Below are positions 1 through 7,128 of a DNA stretch of 8,120 nucleotides, piece after piece. The notes below the pieces were generated by a model that made no database searches, was not told the origin of the DNA, and worked only from the letters and a program-made list of their open reading frames with translations. The position numbers were made by a program, and so were the translations under genes. Each line of letters opens with the position of its first letter. The stretch's first letter is position 1. Source of the stretch: an uncultured Eubacterium sp. (GTDB lineage Bacteria > Bacillota > Clostridia > Lachnospirales > Lachnospiraceae); contig CAJTTQ010000050.1 in assembly GCA_910579145.1 (NCBI GenBank), positions 12,309 to 20,428 on the forward strand. Direction: 5' to 3'.

Positions 1-128
1 TGAATGTTAAATGGAAACTGACTTTTCTATAAGCGAAACGTGTTTTTTTCCTTGTTTCCGTATAACTTCCACCGTTCAAACAACCTCTCCGTTTTTTACT
101 GATTTCATTTTTGTTCTCCCCTGTTTGG
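1..128. other. AT-rich flank with no supported gene
   Basis: I see no gene here. The stretch is pyrimidine-rich on the given strand. The leftward strand has a 10-codon ATG frame near 78-110 and a 22-codon GTG frame just beyond it; neither is long enough or well enough placed to call. It lies beyond the terminator of the leftward surface-protein gene, so it is probably an intergenic region leading to a neighbour outside the window. Confidence 0.4.
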
Positions 129-174
129 AAAAATAGAAAAACCGCAACCCCTTGATTTCTCAAAAGATTGCGGT
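129..174 (-). terminator. Intrinsic terminator of the Ig-like surface protein gene
   Basis: Read leftward, bases 174-141 fold into a continuous 15-bp stem. The outer arm is ACCGCAATC against GGTTGCGGT and the inner arm is TTTTGA against TCAAGG, closed on a GAAA (GNRA) tetraloop. A T-rich tract (140-129, TTTTCTATTTTT) follows at once. Three of the pairs are G-U, which are possible only in the leftward transcript; read rightward they become C-A mismatches and no T tract follows directly. That fixes the orientation. It starts 85 bases past the stop codon of the gene at 260-2482. Confidence 0.9.
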
Positions 175-259
175 CCTTATTTTTAATAGCGCCATATATA
201 GTTACTTAAAAACCACAACTATACGACCTGTATCTGCCGTACAATTACTCGCACGGCCA

Positions 260-2482
260 TCAAAGGTACTTCACGGATATTTCTTTGATCGTAAGTCCTT
301 TGATATTGCTTCCCCAAGCTGGTATTCTGAGACAAAGTGTCGGACACTCCTGTCCTGCTTCCAGTTCTAAACTGTCAAGCGTGAAGTCTCCTTCCGTAAC
401 CGCATCTCCAAGCAATCCCAGGTTGTTATTCGTAGAGCCTCCAGTAATTCCTTTCGGACTTGTGTAAACACGGAATCCCGTTGCTCCGGCAGAAAAACTT
501 CCCTTTATCGTAACCGAAATTTTCTTCCCGGCAGCAAGTTTATTCGGAAGCGGAATGCTCACACCTTCTGACTCATCATTTACTTTGATCGCAGTCAGCT
601 TACCACTTGCATCTTTTATCTCTTCCCAGTCACCTGTACCACCTTCTGCAGCCCTCGTAGCTGTAGCTAGATCCAGCTTGATATCCGTACCTGAGAAAGC
701 TTCCGTTACATCCAGTTCAAGTTCCTTTTTCGCTGCTTCTGTACCATCGGCTGCTTTTACAACGACAGTGATCGTAACCGTACCCTTTTTAATTCCTGTA
801 ACAACTGCTTTTGTATTATCACCCGTTACAGTAGCCACTTCTGCATCACTCGTACTCCACTCTAATGTATAACCCTCATCTACTTCCGCAAGAATCTCCG
901 CCGGTGTTCCGATTTCGACTCCTGCCGGTGCCTGAACGGAAAATGCCACTTCATCCGTCGGCGTTACTGAAATCTTCTCGATTTTTACCGTAGCTGCTCC
1001 TGTACAGGATGCCGCGATAGAATTGATTTCTGAGTAGTTTCCTCTGAAGAACATCTCGTTCACTACAAACACTGCTTTACCGTCAGCGGTCTCTTCCGCT
1101 CTCAATACTGCTTGTTCCTGCAGATTCTGTACACTTTTTCCCTCGATGTCTTTCCACGGGGACAATGCCATTTTCACATCTCCGCTGCCCTGTACCGAAA
1201 ACACCACTTCTACCCGATCTGTTTTCTTAACTTTAATCTGTTTTGCCAGATCAGTCAGGAAAACCGCGTTCCACGTATCCGCTTCCAGTTCAATCTCTTT
1301 CCCGATCACATACGTAGTCGGAATAACTGAAATCGTAATCGTATCGGTATCGTAGACGATCTGTTCGCCAGATTTTACCCCTACCTTTACGGAGATCGTT
1401 ACCTCACCGATCTCTTTCGCAGTAATGACAGCTTCTAATCCGTCCGTCTCGACCGTAGCCGCTGTACCTTCCACTTTCCAGGTAACGCTCTCGATGTTAC
1501 CTGCCTCGACAGCAACTTTGTCTGCCGTTACCGCAACAGAAATTCCGGCAGTCTCTCCGATCGCCATTTCAGCCGGCGCGGATTCGATCTCTGCTTTTAC
1601 GATCACCTCGCCTTTATTCACTACTTTAAGATCAGCTTCTTTTGTGATCTCAAATGCTTTTCCATCTACTGACCCTTTTACGAGGGCAATCACTTTCGTC
1701 TCTCCTGCTGCCACGCCGGTAATCGTAGCTTTCTTCATATCGTCCGCATTTTTCTGGATCGAAGCCACCGCTGTCTCCTTCACGGACCAGTCTACCGACG
1801 TAACCTCACCTGCGCTGACTGTGACTTCAGCTACAGTCTGTGATTCCGCGTTGATGGTATCGTCTTCCAAGTCAAGATCCACTTTCACTTCACTCGTACC
1901 CGGATCTGCCGTCTGTACCGGCGGCTGTGTCGCCGGCTCCTGCGTCGATGGTACCTGGGTTCCTGGTTCCTGCGTCGCCGGGTTCGAGGTTTCCGGTTCC
2001 TGCGTCGCCGGTTCGCCCGTCTGTACCGGCGGCTGTGTCGCCGGTGCCTGCGTTGCCGGTGCCTGGGTTACTGGTACCTGCGTTGCCGGGGTCTGGCTGT
2101 TTTTCGGCACATCTGGTTGCTTCGCATCATTGACTTTCACCTTTAACGTGAGCTTCGTAGCTTTCTTTTTGCCCTTTACTGTCACCTTAGCGGTTACTTT
2201 TGCGCTTCCTTTTTTCTTTCCGGTCACTTTGAAGGCTGCCTTTCCTGACTTCTTCACCGTAGCGATGCTTTTCTTACTGCTCGTAACGACAAGTTTTTTC
2301 ACTTTTTTCGCCTTCACATTTTTAATCGTAACCTTTACACTCTTTCCCTTTGTTACAGTCACGGACTTTTTAGACAGCTTCATCTTTTTTGCCGCGTCGG
2401 CATCCGCCGGCATCCCGATCAGGGATACGGTCAGCGCTGCCGCCATCACTGTAGCAAGAGCTCTGTTTACGTTTTTCTTCAA
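260..2482 (-). CDS. Secreted multi-domain Ig-like (BIG_2-type) surface protein
   Basis: A 740-residue exported protein of no assigned enzymatic role, probably a cell-envelope, adhesion or glycan-binding protein. Residues 1-30 are a signal peptide (MKKNVNR, hydrophobic core, likely cut after ADADA). Residues 31-117 form a very Lys-rich beta domain resembling BIG_2 (SVTVTKGKSVKVT, then KKKGSAKVTAKV). Residues 131-195 are a Thr-Gln-Pro linker. Ig-like beta domains follow at about 199-288, 292-388 and 510-594 (typical WSTSDAEVATV and GIKKGTVTITV motifs). About 389-509 and 598-740 look like carbohydrate-binding-module-type beta sandwiches, judged only by strand pattern. No LPXTG motif, C-terminal membrane anchor or SLH domain is visible. 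The start is TTG (2482-2480), supported by AGGAGG at 2496-2491 with 8-base spacing and by the signal peptide beginning there. It has its own promoter and a strong terminator, so it is probably a single-gene unit. The boundaries of the beta domains are approximate. Confidence 0.88.
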   Translation of the reverse strand: MKKNVNRALATVMAAALTVSLIGMPADADAAKKMKLSKKSVTVTKGKSVKVTIKNVKAKKVKKLVVTSSKKSIATVKKSGKAAFKVTGKKKGSAKVTAKVTVKGKKKATKLTLKVKVNDAKQPDVPKNSQTPATQVPVTQAPATQAPATQPPVQTGEPATQEPETSNPATQEPGTQVPSTQEPATQPPVQTADPGTSEVKVDLDLEDDTINAESQTVAEVTVSAGEVTSVDWSVKETAVASIQKNADDMKKATITGVAAGETKVIALVKGSVDGKAFEITKEADLKVVNKGEVIVKAEIESAPAEMAIGETAGISVAVTADKVAVEAGNIESVTWKVEGTAATVETDGLEAVITAKEIGEVTISVKVGVKSGEQIVYDTDTITISVIPTTYVIGKEIELEADTWNAVFLTDLAKQIKVKKTDRVEVVFSVQGSGDVKMALSPWKDIEGKSVQNLQEQAVLRAEETADGKAVFVVNEMFFRGNYSEINSIAASCTGAATVKIEKISVTPTDEVAFSVQAPAGVEIGTPAEILAEVDEGYTLEWSTSDAEVATVTGDNTKAVVTGIKKGTVTITVVVKAADGTEAAKKELELDVTEAFSGTDIKLDLATATRAAEGGTGDWEEIKDASGKLTAIKVNDESEGVSIPLPNKLAAGKKISVTIKGSFSAGATGFRVYTSPKGITGGSTNNNLGLLGDAVTEGDFTLDSLELEAGQECPTLCLRIPAWGSNIKGLTIKEISVKYL
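1898..2092 (-). repeat. Tandem repeat encoding the Thr-Gln-Pro linker
   Basis: This codes for residues 131-195 of the surface protein, built from five-residue units of the form ATQxP (15 bp). The DNA itself is repetitive. A 28-bp stretch at 1909-1936 is repeated exactly at 2017-2044 (offset 108), and a 17-bp stretch at 1965-1981 recurs at 1995-2011 (offset 30). All offsets are multiples of 3, so gain or loss of units would keep the frame. The encoded segment is probably an extended spacer between the Lys-rich head and the Ig-like domains. Confidence 0.85.
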
Positions 2483-2558
2483 AATCCTTACCTCCTACAA
2501 TATAAAAAAATGTTCGCCTGCATCGGACACACATATACTCCCTTCTGCATCCGATTAC

Positions 2559-2587
2559 ATTATAACCTACCAAATCCGCTTTTTCAA
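2559..2587 (-). promoter_or_regulatory. Sigma-A-type promoter of the surface protein gene
   Basis: On the leftward strand, -35 TTGAAA (2587-2582), a 17-base spacer and a perfect -10 TATAAT (2564-2559). The predicted transcription start near 2552 gives a leader of about 70 bases before the TTG start, ending in AGGAGG. The leader region carries two near-identical 10-mers (CTGCATCGGA at 2518-2527 and CTGCATCCGA at 2545-2554 as written on the + strand) of unknown meaning. The promoter begins 24 bases past the stop codon of the preceding permease gene. Confidence 0.8.
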
Positions 2588-2610
2588 GTTTTTTTATTTG
2601 GAAGAATCCG

Positions 2611-3774
2611 TTATTGTCTCTGCCCCATCGACATCTTCGCCTTCGAATACGCCAGTCCGGCACTTACGAACGCCGCGCCAAACAGCAATTGGATCCCCAT
2701 CCGCCGAAAGAGGTCCCAAAGCTCCTGCCCTGACACATAGTGATCGATCATGTCTGCCGATGTAATATACCAGTAAGCGGGCAGAAAATGCGCCGCTCTG
2801 ACCAGCCCCTCCCCCAGATATTCTAACGGCACAAAGATCCCGCACAAAAAACTCATACCCAGGCTGATGATATTGGAAATCATATTTAACACCGTACTCC
2901 GTTTCACCACCTGCCCCACTAAAAAGACGATACCAAGCGTTACAACCATAAAACATAACATATTCAGGCAATACAGCATTCCCTGAAATCCAAAAAGCCG
3001 CGTATCGCCTTTCATTCCCAAGAACACAACGAGAACATAACAGAGGCAGAATGCAATTTCCGCTATGACCATGCCGGAATAGAGTTCCAGATTGGCCCGT
3101 AACAACGGATAGCAGGAACAGATATTCCGTTCCCTGACTTCCTTTTTATGAAACACCACAAGGATCGAGCCGATGCTGACTACGGAAATCGAAATAAAAA
3201 TATAAGGAAAATACGCAAAGAAATAATACATATACCCATGCCGTTCCTCTCTGCCGCCCTCGGAAAGCGAGACAGAGACCTTCTCTTTACAGACCTCCTC
3301 CGTCCGATCCGCGATCTGTCTGGCATCCAGGCCCCCCGCCCGGTAAGCGCTGGCCACCGAGCTGTACCGGCTAACCTTATTGATAAAAAATTGTTCGGAG
3401 AACGTTCCAGGGATCGTTGTGATCTGCGGTTTTTGGATGTCCCCTTCCACGACAGACTCCCCGTACCCCTTCGGAATGCGGATAACACAGCTGATATTCC
3501 GGTTATAAAGTTCGTCCTGGATCGTCTCCGCCTCATCCTCCAGCTCCACCAGTTCATTTCCCTCCGCCAGATACGCTGCCATCCCGCGGCTGAGTTCGGA
3601 GTCATCTTCGTCAAAGACGGTCAGTTTTTGGGACTGTGCCTGAAACATCCCCTTCTGTGACTCCTCCCCCTGGGACGACATCACAACGGCGACTCCGAAA
3701 AAGATTCCCAAATACATCAAAACCTGCATCTTCTGCTTATTTAATATTTGAAAAAACACTTTATAAACTGACAT
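2611..3774 (-). CDS. ABC-2 type exporter permease, second subunit
   Basis: A 387-residue integral membrane subunit, the last gene of the exporter operon. Topology read from the protein: one N-terminal helix (about 16-33), a long hydrophilic part (about 34-182) expected outside the membrane, then five hydrophobic helices at about 183-208, 233-254, 262-289, 297-316 and 360-377. This one-plus-five layout with a large first loop, and the length near 380, fits the ABC2_membrane_3-like permeases that pair with a DrrA-type ATPase. The ATG start at 3774 follows AGGAGG (3787-3782) at 7 bases. The gene overlaps the end of the upstream permease by 14 bases, indicating translational coupling. The two permeases are diverged in sequence and probably form a heterodimer. 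The exported substrate cannot be read from sequence. By gene set, LnrN/LnrM-like drug or lipopeptide export is the best guess. No terminator is seen after it. Confidence 0.9.
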   Translation of the reverse strand: MSVYKVFFQILNKQKMQVLMYLGIFFGVAVVMSSQGEESQKGMFQAQSQKLTVFDEDDSELSRGMAAYLAEGNELVELEDEAETIQDELYNRNISCVIRIPKGYGESVVEGDIQKPQITTIPGTFSEQFFINKVSRYSSVASAYRAGGLDARQIADRTEEVCKEKVSVSLSEGGREERHGYMYYFFAYFPYIFISISVVSIGSILVVFHKKEVRERNICSCYPLLRANLELYSGMVIAEIAFCLCYVLVVFLGMKGDTRLFGFQGMLYCLNMLCFMVVTLGIVFLVGQVVKRSTVLNMISNIISLGMSFLCGIFVPLEYLGEGLVRAAHFLPAYWYITSADMIDHYVSGQELWDLFRRMGIQLLFGAAFVSAGLAYSKAKMSMGQRQ

Positions 3775-4897
3775 ACCGGCTCCTCCTGACCATAATATAA
3801 CTTGCTGACATTAGAACTGCCATACCAACTCCCAGGCACCCCATATTTTCCCAAAAACGCTCGTTAGTTCCGTATATGTTCAACGCGTAAAACGAATCCG
3901 TAATGAGTGCCGCCGGGTTCAGATCATTGAGAAGCGGCACCGTATGTTCAATTTCATCCTTCACTCCCGAAATCATAAGATCGCTCATAGCGCTGAACGC
4001 AAGCCCGGCACTGACGAGTATTCCGATCTTCATCCCCTCCCCCAGCCGGGGGATCGAGCCGACAAAGATTCCCAGCATGATTCCAAAACTCGTTCCCAGA
4101 AACAAAAGGAGTAATATCAGTAAAATATCGTCGCCAAGCTGCAGCTTCAGTACAACTTTCATATAAAACAGCAGGAAAAGGACGATCGTGTACTGCACGA
4201 TCTCACATGCCGCCAATTCTGCCAAAATACTTTTCATCTTGTGGACCGGTATCATATTCCTGCGCTGTCCGAGCGCGGAAATGTTTGCCTGTATCTTCAA
4301 AATCCGGTCACATCCGGCAAAACTGGAAAACAGGCATACCATCGCCAAAATCGCGTAAAAGTAGTTGATGATGTTATCCTGGCTGCCCCGGGACGACTCT
4401 TTTTCTTCCACATATTCCATTTGTGAAGTGAGTGCCGTTACCGCCTGCATGATCCGGTCAGGATGCAGCTGGGCCACATCTGTGATCGTCTTTTTATATT
4501 GCACAAACTGTTCCATGATCATCTGGAGCATCGTCTGGTCCATGCCGGATTCCGCCACCTCGAGCGAAACATCATCCCCGGCGTACAGGATCCCTTTTAC
4601 TTCTCCGTCCCGCAGCAGCTTTTGTGCCTCCTCCCGGGACACCTCTTTCACCGTTAAAAGCTGGTCTTTTCCCTCCGCGGAAACCATTTGTATCATTTGC
4701 CAAAACACCTGATCATCCCGTTCCTGTACGACAGCCACCGGTACCTTGTGGAACTGTTCTGTCGCCTCAAACAGATTACTGAACGCTAAATACATAAACG
4801 TAGTGAGGGCAAATGGAAACACGAGTGTCCAAAACACGATCTCCTTCGACCTGAGAAGCGACAACAGCCCGTATTTTAATATATGTCGAAACACCAC
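3761..4897 (-). CDS. ABC-2 type exporter permease, first subunit
   Basis: An integral membrane subunit of about 378 residues, partner of the following permease and the ATPase. Numbered from this start, an N-terminal helix lies at about 19-42 (FWTLVFPFALTTFMYLAF), a hydrophilic extracytoplasmic part at about 45-173, then helices at about 176-195, 225-250, 257-282, 290-310 and 353-370. The start is not an ATG. The leftward strand reads GTG TGT GTG GTG from 4903, and the best Shine-Dalgarno match, AAGGAG (4908-4903), overlaps the first GTG. That leaves the GTG at 4897 (5-base spacing) or at 4894 (8-base spacing) as the likely start; I give 4897. The gap to the ATPase stop is about 25 bases, and the 3' end overlaps the second permease. 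The family call is strong; the substrate is unknown. Confidence 0.88.
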   Translation of the reverse strand: MVFRHILKYGLLSLLRSKEIVFWTLVFPFALTTFMYLAFSNLFEATEQFHKVPVAVVQERDDQVFWQMIQMVSAEGKDQLLTVKEVSREEAQKLLRDGEVKGILYAGDDVSLEVAESGMDQTMLQMIMEQFVQYKKTITDVAQLHPDRIMQAVTALTSQMEYVEEKESSRGSQDNIINYFYAILAMVCLFSSFAGCDRILKIQANISALGQRRNMIPVHKMKSILAELAACEIVQYTIVLFLLFYMKVVLKLQLGDDILLILLLLFLGTSFGIMLGIFVGSIPRLGEGMKIGILVSAGLAFSAMSDLMISGVKDEIEHTVPLLNDLNPAALITDSFYALNIYGTNERFWENMGCLGVGMAVLMSASYIMVRRSRYVSL

Positions 4898-4922
4898 ACA
4901 CACTCCTTCCTTCTGACAGCGA

Positions 4923-5867
4923 TCAACCCTGATCCCTCAGTTGTTTTCCCGTGATCTCAAGAAATACATCATTTAATGTCGGCAGCTCCGTATACACCCG
5001 GCCAAACGGGATTTCCTCGGAGGAAAGCCTCTCCAGCACATGGATGAGGTTTTGCGCGCCCCCGCAAAACCGGATACAGAGACGTCCCTCCGCGCAGACC
5101 GCTTCGTAGGCATGTTCCAGATCCCGGAAACCTGACAGCTGCGCTTCATCCAGGCCGGAAACTTCTACCGTGACCGTCTCCGTATTCTTGATCATCTTCT
5201 TTAACTCCTCTTTCGTTCCGATCGCTATGTTTTGCCCCTTATCCATAATGGCAATGCGCGTGCAGATCTGTTCCACCTCTTCCATATAATGCGAAGTATA
5301 CACGATAGTGGCACCCTGCCTGTTCAGCTCCACGATGCCCTCCAGTATATGGTTCCTGCTCTGTGGGTCTACCGCCACCGTAGGCTCATCAAAAAAGATC
5401 AGTTTCGGCTTATGGGCAATGCCGCAGGCTATATTGAGCCTTCGCAGCAATCCTCCCGAAAGCTTTTTCGGATAAAACCGGCGGAATTCATCCAGCCCGG
5501 CAAAGCGGATCGCTTCCTCCGTGTAGTTGCGTCTCGTCTCCTTATCCCTGATATAAAGGCCGCAAAAATAATCAATGTTCTCATAGACGGTTAATTCCTG
5601 AAAAACCGCCACATTCTGCAGTACCACGCCGATCTCCCTCTTGCTGTCGTACGAATCCGGACGCATTTGCTTTCCGAACACCCGTATCCTTCCCTTATCG
5701 TATTTGAGCAGGGAGAGGATGGCGCTGATAGCCGTTGTCTTCCCCGACCCGTTCGGCCCTAATAGTCCGAAAATCTCCCCCTCCTGGATTGTTAGATTAA
5801 AATGGTCGAGCGCCACCAGTTCCTTATAACGCTTTACCAGGTTTTCCACCTCGATCACTGCCGCCAT
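4923..5867 (-). CDS. ABC exporter ATP-binding subunit (DrrA/LnrL-like)
   Basis: A 314-residue cytoplasmic ATPase that would power the two permeases encoded after it. All motifs are present: Walker A GPNGSGKT at 37-44, Q-loop Q84 (VVLQN), signature LSGGL at 136-140, Walker B LIFFDEP at 156-162, D-loop region VAVDPQ at 164-169 and switch histidine H193. The C-terminal extension of about 85 residues ends in PTLNDVFLEITG, typical of drug and antibiotic exporters of the DrrA class. A longer in-frame start exists at 5978, but it lies inside the divergent promoter region. The ATG at 5867 has AAAGGAGG with 7-base spacing and begins the conserved IEVENLVKRY, so I chose it. First gene of a leftward operon with a promoter at 5901-5929. 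It lies divergent to a two-component system that probably controls it. Confidence 0.95.
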   Translation of the reverse strand: MAAVIEVENLVKRYKELVALDHFNLTIQEGEIFGLLGPNGSGKTTAISAILSLLKYDKGRIRVFGKQMRPDSYDSKREIGVVLQNVAVFQELTVYENIDYFCGLYIRDKETRRNYTEEAIRFAGLDEFRRFYPKKLSGGLLRRLNIACGIAHKPKLIFFDEPTVAVDPQSRNHILEGIVELNRQGATIVYTSHYMEEVEQICTRIAIMDKGQNIAIGTKEELKKMIKNTETVTVEVSGLDEAQLSGFRDLEHAYEAVCAEGRLCIRFCGGAQNLIHVLERLSSEEIPFGRVYTELPTLNDVFLEITGKQLRDQG

Positions 5868-5900
5868 CTTTTCTCCTCCTTTTCCATGTCTTTTCCTACA

Positions 5901-5929
5901 ATGATATTTTATAGGAAAACAGCTGTCAG
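5901..5929 (-). promoter_or_regulatory. Promoter of the ABC exporter operon
   Basis: Leftward strand: -35 CTGACA (5929-5924), 17-base spacer, -10 TATCAT (5906-5901), each one base off consensus. The predicted start near 5894 leaves a leader of about 27 bases with the AAAGGAGG ribosome site. A TATAAA at 5913-5908 is an alternative -10 but lacks a recognisable -35. A TTGTCAT half-site (5942-5948) sits about 12 bases upstream of this -35, where an activator could contact polymerase. Confidence 0.65.
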
Positions 5930-5941
5930 GGAAAGAGAGCA

Positions 5942-5977
5942 TTGTCATCTTTTTCACATGACAAATGTCATTTGTCA
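5942..5977. promoter_or_regulatory. Candidate shared operator in the divergent region
   Basis: A perfect palindrome with 9-bp arms and a 1-base centre, TGACAAATG-T-CATTTGTCA (5959-5977), whose right end coincides exactly with the kinase -35 box (5972-5977). A further half-site TTGTCAT at 5942-5948 is inverted relative to ATGACAA at 5958-5964, with 9 bases between them. Relative to predicted starts, the palindrome is centred near -39 for the kinase promoter and near -74 for the exporter promoter, and the extra half-site near -51 for the exporter. The likely binder is the NarL-type regulator encoded at 7128-7763. That is inference; another regulator could use it. Confidence 0.6.
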
Positions 5978-6000
5978 ATTCTCATATTTTAAAGTATACT
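5972..6000 (+). promoter_or_regulatory. Promoter of the two-component system
   Basis: -35 TTGTCA (5972-5977), 17-base spacer, -10 TATACT (5995-6000), each one base from consensus. Predicted start near 6007, giving a leader of about 33 bases before the kinase ATG. The -35 box lies inside the right arm of the 19-bp palindrome, so a protein bound there would either block polymerase or, if placed as a class II activator, touch it. Such a near-consensus promoter suggests basal expression of the sensor. Confidence 0.8.
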
Positions 6001-6039
6001 AGAGGAAAGGAAGGTTACGTCAAAGAAAGGAAGGGCGAC

Positions 6040-7128
6040 ATGCAGGATCTTATCAATAAACTGTTTCTTTTTGTGTCCGGCAGTTATATCGTATGGTGCT
6101 TGGGAGTGGGTATGCCGGCAGTTTCTGCCTTTACCATATCCCTGATCCTTTGCAGTTTATGTACGTATTTATGTAGCGCGCTTATCATACTCTTTTGCCT
6201 TCTGAGTTTTACGCTTCCCTATTTTACGCCGTATCTTCCCCTCTTTTTATATGACGCGAGATACACCAACCGGAAATTTTTGCTGCCGGTCATCATTCCG
6301 GCATGTATATACGCCCTAATGCGCCTCTCCCCGGCGATGGCCTGCCCGCTTTTATTCCTTCTGGCCACCGCGTTTTTACTCGCAGGCTATTCCAGGAAAA
6401 ATCAGGCACTTGTGGGAGAACTGCATCAGATCAGGGACCAAAACATCGAGACGGAAATCCATTTGAAAGAGCGAAACCAGGCGCTCATCCAAAAACAAAA
6501 TTATGAGATCCATGCGGCGACTCTTTCAGAGCGGAACCGGATCGCCAGGGAAATCCATGATAACGTGGGACACCTGCTGACACGCTCCCTCCTGCAGACC
6601 GGCGCGCTGAAAGTGGTCAATCAGGATCCGGCCCTGGTGGAACCGCTGGATACGCTGAATGATACGTTGAACACTGCCATGACGAGCATACGGACGAGCG
6701 TTCATGACCTTCACGACGAATCGATCGACATCTACCACGTCCTGTACGATATCGTCGCCGAGGATAAAGCCCTTCCGATCCAGTTGGAATATGACGTGGA
6801 GCATGAACTGCCCCGGGATATGAAATACGCGTTCATCTCGATCGTGAAAGAAGCCATAAATAACATCCACAAACACAGCAACGGCGACTCCGGCAAGGTG
6901 ACGATACGGGAACACCCCGGATTCTTCCTTCTGCAGATCCGGGACAATGGCACGCTCCGAGCCGAACCATCCCAGTCAGACGGCATCGGGCTATCCGGCA
7001 TCCGTGACCGGGTCATGTCGCTCGGGGGAACGCTGCGGATCGACACGAAGCACGGATTTCAGATCAATATTACCATCGCGAACGGCCAGCCGCAAAACGA
7101 ATACCAAGCACAGAAACGGGGGATTTGA
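6040..7128 (+). CDS. Membrane sensor histidine kinase, HisKA_3 (HPK7/NarX-LnrJ-like)
   Basis: A 362-residue kinase. Residues 8-116 are almost wholly hydrophobic, forming about four to five membrane helices with only short loops, so the signal is probably sensed in or at the membrane. A likely coiled-coil linker runs about 118-165. The dimerisation and phosphoacceptor motif is ERNRIAREIHDNVGH with H173. The ATP-binding domain has an N-box with E271 and N275 (EAINNIHKHS), the G1 motif DNG at 302-304 and the G2 motif GIGLSGI at 315-321. The catalytic set is complete. The ATG at 6040 follows GGAAGGG; an upstream in-frame ATG at 5965 lies within the promoter and is rejected. The stop overlaps the regulator start (TGATG). 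The divergent exporter next door and the sensor type resemble LnrJ of Bacillus; the inducer is not known. Confidence 0.93.
   Translation: MQDLINKLFLFVSGSYIVWCLGVGMPAVSAFTISLILCSLCTYLCSALIILFCLLSFTLPYFTPYLPLFLYDARYTNRKFLLPVIIPACIYALMRLSPAMACPLLFLLATAFLLAGYSRKNQALVGELHQIRDQNIETEIHLKERNQALIQKQNYEIHAATLSERNRIAREIHDNVGHLLTRSLLQTGALKVVNQDPALVEPLDTLNDTLNTAMTSIRTSVHDLHDESIDIYHVLYDIVAEDKALPIQLEYDVEHELPRDMKYAFISIVKEAINNIHKHSNGDSGKVTIREHPGFFLLQIRDNGTLRAEPSQSDGIGLSGIRDRVMSLGGTLRIDTKHGFQINITIANGQPQNEYQAQKRGI

Noticed and set aside
141..174. Inverted repeat considered as a CRISPR or mobile-element end
   Set aside because: It is single, has an uninterrupted stem with a tetraloop and a following T tract, and is fully explained as a terminator.
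1898..2092. Repeats considered as a CRISPR array
   Set aside because: The repeats have a 15-bp coding period in frame with a protein and no spacers of unrelated sequence.
2370..2663. A leftward frame of 97 codons spanning the surface gene promoter and start
   Set aside because: Its start lies upstream of the promoter, it has no good ribosome site, and the Cys/Arg-rich product matches nothing. A leader peptide from an internal ATG near 2538 was also considered, but its purine run is too close to the ATG.
1425..2765. A long open frame of about 446 codons on the + strand opposite the surface protein gene
   Set aside because: It is antisense to a gene with signal peptide, ribosome site, promoter and terminator. 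Its product is a low-complexity Ser/Thr/Val/Phe shadow of the Lys-rich and Thr-Gln-Pro coding, and it has no start context.
3148..3660. A 170-codon + strand frame opposite the second permease
   Set aside because: It is a shadow frame: the opposite strand shows a clear permease with helices and a good start, while this frame is rich in Arg, His and Asp with no recognisable domain.
5868..5978. N-terminal extension of the ABC ATPase by 37 residues
   Set aside because: It would start inside the kinase promoter and run through the exporter promoter and ribosome site. The extra residues match no part of the ABC fold, and the ATG at 5867 has an ideal ribosome site.
5965..6039. N-terminal extension of the histidine kinase by 25 residues
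   Set aside because: The ATG at 5965 is upstream of the predicted transcription start near 6007 and lies in the palindrome, so it would not be in the transcript.
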